Shown piece by piece: positions 17,578-26,200 of a stretch of DNA of 64,000 bases; the stretch's first letter is position 1; each line of letters starts with the position of its first letter. The stretch covers positions 62,001-126,000 of the forward strand of contig DATMBG010000058.1 of NCBI GenBank assembly GCA_035559535.1, in the 5' to 3' direction. Source of the stretch: Candidatus Limnocylindrales bacterium. Lineage in GTDB: Bacteria; Moduliflexota; Moduliflexia; Moduliflexales; JAUQPW01. A program made the position numbers and the translations under genes. The notes under the pieces are model-generated. The model was given only the letters and a program-made list of their open reading frames with translations. It was not told where the DNA came from and searched no databases.

Positions 17578-19764
17578 ATGAAAGAAAGCTCCAGAACCCA
17601 GGTCAAGATTTTCTTTTTACTGATAGGCCTGTTGCCTCTCTTGTCGGCTTCTCTTTTGTTTTTGTCTATTACAAAAAACACCCTCAAAGAGACCACCCAC
17701 CGTTCTTTACAAATCCTTGCAGAAAGCGTCGCAAAGGATATCTCACAAATTCTGTTGTGGGGCTCCACCGATATCCAGCATCTTGCCTATAGCCCTCTCC
17801 CCGGAAACGCAAGCCTCTCGCCGCCAACAGAAATACCTGGTAAGCAGGGGCTCTATAAATTCTATGATCAACTCCTCTTGATTAATCCGGAAGGAAAGGT
17901 CATCCCCCCTACCCTGTCTTCTGATTTAGAAAATTATGCCGATCAGAGTTGGTTTCGTAAAGTTAAAGAAGAAAAAGTCTTTACCGTAGTCCTCCATTTT
18001 CTTGAGCCTCCACAGGCAGTGCTTATCTTTGCCGCTCCTGTGTTGGATTCAGAAAATAATATTCGCTATATTTTAGAGGGTCAGATCGGCTTACAACGCA
18101 TCTGGGAAATCACAGATAAGGCCCGAATCGGGCACTCCGGTTATACCATGTTGATCGATAAAACAGGAAGGATATTGGCCCATCCGGATAAAAAGATAAT
18201 CTTAAAGTTCCTGGATTCTCCGGAATTTCTTAAAAAAGTACTGCAAAATGACTTTAAGATTACCTCTTATACCCTGCAAGGAGCTGAAGTTTTAGCCGCT
18301 TCTTCTTTATTAACTTCTGAGGCACGGGATATTTTTCCCGACTGGTATGTGGTGGCCGTTCAATCGGAAAGCGAAGCTTTTGCTGTCATAAAGGCCGTTG
18401 AAAGTTGGACCTGGATTATGCTGGGTACCGGGTTATTTTTCGTGGTCATGCAGGCCCTGGAAAGTTATGCCAAAAATCTCAAACGACCGGTCCAGGATCG
18501 AATTCTAGAACTGGAAGCCGAACGAGAAAAGGCAAAAAATCAAGCCCAAAAACTGGCTACCCTCAATGATATTGCCCAGATGATTAGCTCGACCCTGGAC
18601 CTGGAGGAAGTCCTCCGACTGGCCGTGACTACCGCAGGAGAAATCTTAGAAGCCGATCAAGGTGTATTGATGCTTATCGAAAAAGGGGGTGGATACATCC
18701 GCTCTAAATATGAATATCATCAAAGTAAATCTCAAACCGAACTGATCAATATTCAGATCTCTTTGGAACTTTACCCTGAACTTAAAAAAGCTCTTCAGAC
18801 CCAAAAGCCTGTCATAGTTACCGATGTTCGGAAGGATCCTCTCATGCATGAAGTCAGCCATCTCTTGGCTAAATCGGAAGTTCGGTCTGTGATGGTTTTC
18901 CCTTTGATTCTTGAAGAAAAGATACTCGGACTCCTGGTCCTCCGCTGGCATGAAAGGATTCGTGTTTTTAAAAGAGAGGACATTTATCTTGGAGAAACTA
19001 TTGCCAATCAAATTGCCATTGCCCTGAACAATGCCCAGTTATTTATCGAGGGACGAAAGCAAGAACAGATGAAAAGTGAGGTTATCAGCATGGCAGTCCA
19101 TGACCTCAAAACGCCTCTGGCTGCTATTATAGGTTTTTCAGAACTTCTGATGCGTATCCTTTCCAAGGAAAATCGAATCCAGGAAGAAAGGTACCTTCGT
19201 AACATTCTTTATTATGCCAATTTCCTGCTGGGAATGATCCAGGATACCCTGGGAGTCCACAAAATGGAGGAAGGAACCCTTAAGTTGCAAGAGAAAATAG
19301 TACCGCTTCTTCTGTTGATTCGATCGGTCGTTGGTCAATTCGAGGTACTGGCAGAACAGGAAGGGATTACGCTGGTGACCCAGATTCCCGATCATCTCCC
19401 CTCTATATGGGTAGATGATCAAATTTTTATCCGGGTTATGGCAAATGTCCTCCATAACGGGATTAAACATACCCCTCGAGGCGGAAAAATCGTTCTTCAA
19501 GCTGAGAAGCAAGAAAACGGAGAAATTTACATAAAGATTCAGGATACCGGAATGGGAATACCGGCTACCTACCTGGATAAGATTTTCGATAAGTATGTCC
19601 AGGTGGAGAGTCGAAAAACCGGATCAGAAATCTCCGTAGGACTTGGACTTTACTTTTGTAAGCTGGCCATGGAAGCCCATGGCGGTCGCATATGGGCAGA
19701 AAGCCAAGAAGGAAAAGGGAGTACCTTTTATCTGACGATTCCATCCAACCGGGTCATTTCTTAA
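17578..19764 (+). CDS. Membrane sensor histidine kinase lacking HAMP (kinase 2)
   Basis: 728 residues from the ATG at 17578, which aligns with the start of kinase 1. An in-frame TTG at 17527 would lie upstream of the promoter. Order: transmembrane helix (about 10-30), Cache-like periplasmic sensor (about 35-270), second helix (about 280-297), a short coiled linker in place of HAMP, GAF (about 325-490), HisKA with H-box MAVHDLKTPLAA (His508) and HATPase_c (N box NVLHNGIKHTP, G1 DTGMGIP, G2 GLGLYF). The protein should autophosphorylate and pass phosphate to a receiver. The NtrC-type regulator 93 bp downstream is the obvious partner. Kinase 1 keeps HAMP but lacks HisKA, so the two paralogues have lost complementary parts. 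Confidence 0.9.
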   Translation: MKESSRTQVKIFFLLIGLLPLLSASLLFLSITKNTLKETTHRSLQILAESVAKDISQILLWGSTDIQHLAYSPLPGNASLSPPTEIPGKQGLYKFYDQLLLINPEGKVIPPTLSSDLENYADQSWFRKVKEEKVFTVVLHFLEPPQAVLIFAAPVLDSENNIRYILEGQIGLQRIWEITDKARIGHSGYTMLIDKTGRILAHPDKKIILKFLDSPEFLKKVLQNDFKITSYTLQGAEVLAASSLLTSEARDIFPDWYVVAVQSESEAFAVIKAVESWTWIMLGTGLFFVVMQALESYAKNLKRPVQDRILELEAEREKAKNQAQKLATLNDIAQMISSTLDLEEVLRLAVTTAGEILEADQGVLMLIEKGGGYIRSKYEYHQSKSQTELINIQISLELYPELKKALQTQKPVIVTDVRKDPLMHEVSHLLAKSEVRSVMVFPLILEEKILGLLVLRWHERIRVFKREDIYLGETIANQIAIALNNAQLFIEGRKQEQMKSEVISMAVHDLKTPLAAIIGFSELLMRILSKENRIQEERYLRNILYYANFLLGMIQDTLGVHKMEEGTLKLQEKIVPLLLLIRSVVGQFEVLAEQEGITLVTQIPDHLPSIWVDDQIFIRVMANVLHNGIKHTPRGGKIVLQAEKQENGEIYIKIQDTGMGIPATYLDKIFDKYVQVESRKTGSEISVGLGLYFCKLAMEAHGGRIWAESQEGKGSTFYLTIPSNRVIS

Positions 19765-19857
19765 CCCCAAAAGAGGGAGGGAAGAACGAGGGAGGAGAAG
19801 AATAGGCGAGCAGAGGGAATACCTGCTCTCCTACTTTTCCTGAATCGCTTTTAACCC

Positions 19858-21222
19858 ATGTATTCCGTTTTGATTGTCGATGATGATGCAGCCCTACGGC
19901 TGATTTTATCTGATTTTCTCTCTCAAGAAGATTACAAGATCTTGCTGGCGAAGGACGGTAGGGAAGCCCTGGATCTCATGAAAAAGCAACAGGTGGATAT
20001 TCTGCTGCTGGATATCAATATGCCCGGGATGACGGGTATGGAAGTTCTGGAGAAAGTTAAAGAACTGGGAGAAAATCCTTTGGTTATTATGTTATCAGCC
20101 CTTCAAGAAGTTAAGTTAGCCGTAAAGGCGGTGAAACTGGGTGCTTATGACTATCTATCTAAGCCTGTCAATTTGGAGGAACTTAAGCTTGTTATAGAAA
20201 AAGGTCTTCAACATAGACAGTTGGAAAGAAAAGCAGAACATCTAGAACAGAAGATCCAGGAATCCTGGAGCACAGAAGGACTCCTTGGAACCAGCCCTGC
20301 CATGAAAAGGGTTTTCCAGTTTATAGACAAGGTTGCAAGAACCGATACCACAGTTCTTATTCAAGGAGAGAGCGGGACCGGTAAGGAGCTGGTTGCGTAC
20401 GCCATTCATCAACGCAGCTTGAGAAAAGACAAGCCTTTTATAACCATTGATTGCGGTGCTATTCCAGAAGAGTTGGTGGAAAGCGAATTATTTGGACATG
20501 AAAAGGGGGCCTTTACAGGGGCCCTTCAAAAGAAGGAAGGAAAATTCGAACTGGCCAAGGGTGGAACCCTGTTTTTGGATGAAATAGGAAACCTACCCCT
20601 TCCAGGACAGGCTAAGCTCCTCCGGGCATTGGAACAAAAACAAATAACCCGAGTGGGTGGTATCTCAATGATACCCGTGGATGTGCGGATTATAGCGGCT
20701 ACCAATGTTGTACTGAGCCAGGCAACCCGGGAGGGAAAATTTCGGGAAGATTTATTTTATCGACTGAATGTTTTTATTTTAGAACTTCCTCCCCTACGAG
20801 AGAGAAAAGAGGATATTCCTTTGCTGGTAGAGAATTTTCTCCATCGCTTTGCCCAACAGCAAAGAAAGAATATTCGAGAAATTTCCCCGGAGGCCATGGG
20901 GTTACTTCTAAATTACCACTGGCCCGGCAACGTCCGGGAACTGCGCAATGTACTGGAGCGGGCCATTATCCTGGCAGAAGATTCCATAAGACCTGAACAC
21001 CTGCCCAACTTTCCCGGATCAATCCCTTCCCCTTCCCTGTCTTCCCTCTCAACTCTGCCTTTTTCCGAGGCCAAGGATAAAGTTCTCTCAGATCTGGAAA
21101 AGGAATACATTCTGCAGGCCTTAGTGAAAAGTGGTGGAAATAAAGCCAAGGCTGCCCGTGCCCTCAATATCAATTACAGAACGCTTTACGAAAAAATGAA
21201 GAAGTATGGTATCAACGTTTAA
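19858..21222 (+). CDS. NtrC-family sigma54-dependent response regulator
   Basis: 454 residues with the full NtrC layout: receiver (Asp52 in LLLDINMPG, Ser80, Lys102), AAA+ domain (Walker A GESGTGKE at 170-177, sigma54-contacting GAFTGA at 217-222, Walker B LFLDE at 239-242 or so) and a Fis-type helix-turn-helix (NKAKAARALNINYRTLYEKM) at the C-terminus. When phosphorylated it should activate sigma54 promoters. It follows kinase 2 and precedes pilin cassette B, much as PilS-PilR sits with pilin genes elsewhere. I did not find a convincing GG-N10-GC promoter before either cassette. The start has no clear ribosome binding site. Confidence 0.93.
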   Translation: MYSVLIVDDDAALRLILSDFLSQEDYKILLAKDGREALDLMKKQQVDILLLDINMPGMTGMEVLEKVKELGENPLVIMLSALQEVKLAVKAVKLGAYDYLSKPVNLEELKLVIEKGLQHRQLERKAEHLEQKIQESWSTEGLLGTSPAMKRVFQFIDKVARTDTTVLIQGESGTGKELVAYAIHQRSLRKDKPFITIDCGAIPEELVESELFGHEKGAFTGALQKKEGKFELAKGGTLFLDEIGNLPLPGQAKLLRALEQKQITRVGGISMIPVDVRIIAATNVVLSQATREGKFREDLFYRLNVFILELPPLRERKEDIPLLVENFLHRFAQQQRKNIREISPEAMGLLLNYHWPGNVRELRNVLERAIILAEDSIRPEHLPNFPGSIPSPSLSSLSTLPFSEAKDKVLSDLEKEYILQALVKSGGNKAKAARALNINYRTLYEKMKKYGINV

Positions 21223-21261
21223 ATTTCGTGGCCTTTCCGGAAAGAAGATCCTCTTTGTTAC

Positions 21262-21279
21262 TATGGCCTTAAGGCCATA
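21262..21279 (+). terminator. Hairpin after the NtrC gene
   Basis: TATGGCCTTAAGGCCATA is a perfect 18-bp palindrome, readable as a 7-bp stem with TTAA loop, followed by CTTTTAGG. It lies 40 bp after the stop codon of the regulator, so it is a plausible intrinsic terminator with a short T-run. Confidence 0.5.
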
Positions 21280-21469
21280 CTTTTAGGATGAAAAATTCAT
21301 ATTTTCCTTCTCCTATCTACTTCCCTTAATCCCATGAAATCCATATAAGCATCAAAAACTCAAATACTTATAAAACATCTCCTTCCCTTTACCTTCCCTG
21401 GTATTGGTTTTGAATTTCAAGGACCTGACAGAGATGGGTGGGAATACCGTTCCAGGTTAGACCGTTGGC

Positions 21470-21720
21470 TGGTCTGATCCCTTCCTGACAGGAAAGGAAG
21501 AGCCGTTTCCTTCACTCCCTCGCTCTTTCAAGGGTATTTTTGGGATACCCCTTCTAACTTCCCTTCCCTGTGAGGGAAGGGGAGGGTCGGGATATAGGCA
21601 ATCCCCAAGTTCCCCCTTCCTGACGCGGGAAGAGGGTTAGGTTAGTAAAAAGATATCCTTGAAAGACCCCCTCGCTCCCCCTCTCCTGAAGCTTCAGGAG
21701 AGGGGAAAGGGGAGTGAGGT
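21470..21720. repeat. Cluster of GC-rich palindromes between regulator and cassette B
   Basis: The 613-bp gap 21223-21835 holds no gene. Within it, CCCTTCCCT (21561-21569) pairs with AGGGAAGGG (21573-21581), and 21678-21705 is a perfect 28-bp palindrome (half-site CCCCTCTCCTGAAG). A weaker pair surrounds 21480-21500. These belong to the same loose family as the palindromes at 1833 and 27890. I see no clear sigma70 or sigma54 promoter for the downstream pilin genes here. Confidence 0.6.
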
Positions 21721-21835
21721 GGCGAGACACCCGTGCTCCCAGCTAATAGAAAGTTAAGTTAGAAAGGCAAATCAACCGGATTCGGTATTCATTTAGATAA
21801 ATTAACAACCCCTTTCAATTTTGTGAGGAATCGTT

Positions 21836-23248
21836 ATGGTCATTAACAATGAGCTTCAACATTTTCAAAATGAGAAAGGAATAGCCCTTGTGGTCGTCAT
21901 AGCGGTCAGTGCTATTCTGCTTATGGCCCTGGGTGCTGGTTATGCTATCATGACCAGTGCTTTAAGTACGGCTGATTCAGAAGTTAGCCGGGATCAAGTT
22001 ATGAATGTGGCCCTGGCGGGAATCGAGGAAGCACTGGCCTGGTTTAGATCTATGGCCAATGGAAAACAGGCTGTCAAGGCCACATTCGATCCCATGCAAT
22101 CAGGTACCCGGGGTACGGTACCGGTTACGGTTCCTGAAACTCAGGATACTAGTTGTGTAGGTGGTTCCTCAAGTTATAACACAAATTGCGTGGGAATTAT
22201 GAGAGACTTCAAAATCGGCTTAATGAATAACCTGTATGGACACTATGAACTCAGGAGAACCGGTAACGCCGTTCAAGATATTACCAATCTTCGAATTCCA
22301 GGTAACACCAATGCAGCTAATCCCCCTGCGGGCGTTGTGTGGCGGCTCGAGGTAAATGCCTACACTTATCAACGCAATTCAACCGGTCCCCTTAATCCCA
22401 ATAACCCGGGGCAAAATAAAATCGTGGAGCAGGTGGTTATGGATGCCGAGATTCGGCGGATGGTATTGACCCCCCCTCCGGCAACGGTCAGTACCTTCCG
22501 AGGAAGCAATATTCAGGTTCTCCAGATGGGTCAGATATGCAATACCTCTTCTAATACGGCGGCTTATATCTCCCAGAATCCTGGAAACTCAACTACTCCC
22601 GCCACCATGAACTGTCCTATTCCGGGTTCCAATCAAATACTGACCGCCTCATCCACACAATTCAACCAGACGGTAGATCCCTACAGTTTGTTTGGTATGA
22701 GTTTATCTGATCTCAAAACCTTCGTTCAGAATAGTCCTAATGGAATCTATATTAACGGAAGTGCCAACCTAAACAAAATCACCCCTTTCCCTGTTAATTC
22801 TACCAATCCCCCTCTGGTTTATATAGAGAATGTAACCAATGCTGACATCTGTCTTTATAACAGCACTACCAATCAACGCATCGATGCTTTTGGAGTAATC
22901 ATAGTCGATGGGGGGAATGTTAATATTTGTGGGGCTGACGGTAAACCTTGCAGTAGTGGAGGAGGGGGGAGTAGTCCGGTTTGTGGTACCGGTTGTGTAA
23001 CGGATCAATGCGGCAGTTTTACCGGCTTTATCTATATGAAGGGGACGCTTAATATAGACGGGGGAGCTGTGATTAACGGGGCCGTTGTTGCAGCCCCAGA
23101 TAGCTTTGGTTCTGTGGCCGCCGTGATTGGAGATTCCAGTGGAACGGTAATTACCAAACTTAATTTCAACGGCAATTTTATCACCGGGGTTCTTAACCAA
23201 ACCATGAGTAACTACGCCATATCGAGAGCGCCCCATATTAAACGGTAA
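21836..23248 (+). CDS. PilX-like minor pilin (cassette B, gene 1)
   Basis: 470 residues. The leader MVINNELQHFQNEKG precedes IALVVVIAVSAILLMALGAG, a prepilin-like class III signal without Glu+5. GAGGA lies 6 nt before the ATG. The body resembles the cassette A paralogue at 10447. A Cys-rich insertion (about 360-385, with GGGGSSPVCGTGCVTDQCG) is longer than the matching CGTNNCG stretch in A. The C-terminal part FTGFIYMKGTLNI/AVINGAVV matches the A copy. The gene is 13 bp upstream of the giant pilin. Likely a minor pilin that assembles with genes 2 and 3. Confidence 0.82.
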   Translation: MVINNELQHFQNEKGIALVVVIAVSAILLMALGAGYAIMTSALSTADSEVSRDQVMNVALAGIEEALAWFRSMANGKQAVKATFDPMQSGTRGTVPVTVPETQDTSCVGGSSSYNTNCVGIMRDFKIGLMNNLYGHYELRRTGNAVQDITNLRIPGNTNAANPPAGVVWRLEVNAYTYQRNSTGPLNPNNPGQNKIVEQVVMDAEIRRMVLTPPPATVSTFRGSNIQVLQMGQICNTSSNTAAYISQNPGNSTTPATMNCPIPGSNQILTASSTQFNQTVDPYSLFGMSLSDLKTFVQNSPNGIYINGSANLNKITPFPVNSTNPPLVYIENVTNADICLYNSTTNQRIDAFGVIIVDGGNVNICGADGKPCSSGGGGSSPVCGTGCVTDQCGSFTGFIYMKGTLNIDGGAVINGAVVAAPDSFGSVAAVIGDSSGTVITKLNFNGNFITGVLNQTMSNYAISRAPHIKR

Positions 23249-23261
23249 AGGAGGCTTTTAT

Positions 23262-26200
23262 ATGTTTCGTTTAAATAAAAAATTAATTGGATTATCCCGA
23301 GAATCCGGTCTCAGCTTGATAGAATTGGTGGTAGCTGTGGCCATTCTGGGCGTCCTGGTAATCGGAGCCATCACTTATCACACCGCAGCTTATAAATCTA
23401 CTACCTTGAATCAAGACCGTGCCTTTTGTATTCAGAAATCTATTCAACTCATCAATGAACTTAGGGAGAGAACGGCAGGGACCGATACCGCGGCTTCATT
23501 AGCCCCTTATGATCAGGTTATCGAAGATGCCAACGGGAATATCCTCAACAGCTTTTATTCTCCTGTTCTTAGTCTTCAACTCGAACAAAATCTGGCCGTA
23601 GCTCCCAATGCCCCGGCCGATCCTTTAAGTGGTAATATAAATACAGGAAATGGTTGGAAATTCCAAAGACAGATCGATGTGAGAAGGTTTGATTATACCC
23701 AACCTATCTCTTCAGAAGAACCGATGATGGTGACCGTCAGATGCTTTTATACCGATGCTTCCAATCCCTCTCAGGGAGGACTTCCTTTAGCCGAGACGAC
23801 CAGTGTTATGCGAAAACTGGGTAATAGTCTTCCGACCAGTCAGACCTTCGATCTGTATGTTCTTGCTGTGGATACAGTTCCCGGCTGGTGGGTCAGTTTA
23901 GGAAATCTCCGGCCGATCATTAACACAGCCGTTAACCAGCTACAGGCCAGTAACCCGGGTCTCAATTACCGAATGCATTATATTACCCGAGCTGCTTTCG
24001 GTCGGGATAAAAGTTATGCCCCCTTCCTGAATACTCCGGCCAGTTACGACCCGACGGTTAACTATCCGGCAGTTCTTACCAACCCTTATTCTCCCATCGA
24101 ACCAGCCTATTATTATCCAGGCCTTCTCCAGACCACTACGGGGAGTCCTGAGTTTGAGTATTACAGAGCTGCTTTTTTGAACCAGGGTAAAATTAATCCA
24201 GGTCGGGTCATCAATATCAGTGGTGTGGGTAATGTGGGCATCCCCAACAGTAACGTGACCGGGTATACAGGTGGGAACGTCCCCCTGGCCAATGTGGCAG
24301 GTATTGTAAGAGCCGGATTACTTTATGATCCCCAGGATCCACCTAATACCTTGGGAGCCAATCTGGATGACGACCATTATTTAGTCGTGCGTTATGCGCT
24401 GGCCGACTATTTTAACCATGCCGTGCGTTATCCCGAGGAATTAACCGAGTACTGCATGCGCAAATACGGCAACTTACCTCAACGAAATCCGAATAAAAAT
24501 AATATTTGGGATTGTCTTCCTGCCGACACCAGCTCTGCAGCTCCTTTTACCCTCCCTACCGGAATGACCTACACAGACTTTGTTCAACGTTATACCGAAC
24601 CTACCATGGAACCCAGCCTCAGAATCCTGCTGGAGCAGCTTTATCAGGATCCGGCCTCCTATCAGAATATCTTGATCCTCAACGCCCATGGGGAGATGCT
24701 TCCGATACCTCCCATGCGGAATTATTCAGATCCGGCTAAAAACCCAAACCCCGGTGGTACCAATACCAACCCCACGGTGAGTGGTTTCCCCGGCGTTCGC
24801 GTGGTTACCCATCCGGAACAATTAGAGTATCAAAATGGAAACAATGTCGTACTGCGGGTTTATTCCTATGTTACTCCTGAAACGATGGCCAGTACCCTGG
24901 TGGGTTGTAACAACGCCATCCCTCAGTATGGACCAACGGCTATTTTAGATAAGGATTGTGACCCCACCACAGCCAACACAGCCAACAAAGATGATGAAGT
25001 CCCCATTGTCGTAAGGATTTCGGGAGTCAATTTCAGTGGTTACAATATTACTTCGGGTACGGGGGTTACCGGTACCGGTAATATCGAGGTTCGCAGGATT
25101 CGAGGAAATCCAGGAGCAGGCTATTCCGGCTGGGGTAACGCTCCCACTTCAGAGGCAGCCGAAGGAGCCGGGAGTATGTGGTATGAGGCTTTCCATTGCT
25201 GTCCGCTTAACAGTGGTTCCGATCTCATCGTTCTGCTCTATAATAGTCCTCTGCGTCATGATCTGGCTACATCCCCCGGGGCATCCCCTCCTTATACAGC
25301 ATCCGTCGGGGCTACCGACACAGGGCTTCCATCGGCAAGACGTCTGTATGGAATGGAATATATTCCTGCCTTTACAGGAAATCCGGCTAATCTGAGTGCC
25401 AATCCTAATTACGATCTCTCGTCGGTTAGTTCCTCAAATTACAAAAATACCGCCCGATGGACTATTACCTTGCTGAATACGGGAGGCGTTCTGGATAATC
25501 AGCAGTTAACCATTGAAACCCGCATTGCACCCCGCCGGGTTACCGGTGAGGCCGACAGTACCTATATCACACGAACCCTCTATTTAGGCTATGACCCGGC
25601 CAATCCCTATTCCTATATTCCCGATCTTCCTGCAGGGGCTGTAGTAGGAAGCGCAGGACTTTATATGTCGGGTGGGACGTATGACTTTGTAACGGCCAAC
25701 AATGTTCCCAGTGATATTTCAAGGACTTACACCTGGCTTGCTAACATCAACTGCACGTCCGGAACCACGGGGTGTAACATACCTACAAGTACCGGTAGAG
25801 CCGGCCAAACGGGTATGGAGGGTCTAGATTTCCCGGTTAACGGTTTTCGAGCTCCCTTCACCGAAAGGTTTCAGTTTATGGGAGACCCACGTCATAGCCC
25901 CTATTGGGATGTTAAAGCCGACCATCGCTACAACTGGTATTTTGTGGATGATGCCAATATGCCCGGGGCTCCTTACAATACGGCGCCCTACAATACCGCT
26001 GCGGGACGCAATAGTCCTCTTAACAGTAATGGCTTTGCTGGTTTTACATCCAATGCCGATGATGGGTGGTCCAACGGTTCTGGAGGGACCAGCAATCCCG
26101 GCAGACTCCCCTTTGATTATCCCAGATTCGCCGAGGTCTATCGTATGGGAATTCTCAAGAGTCGATCTATCTTCAACAGCATTACCGGTTGGGGTTTCTA

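Noticed and set aside
21223-21835. sigma54 promoter (GG-N10-GC) before pilin cassette B
   Set aside because: Read by eye; TGGC...TGC near 21719 has the wrong spacing (12 instead of 10). No convincing site before cassette A either.
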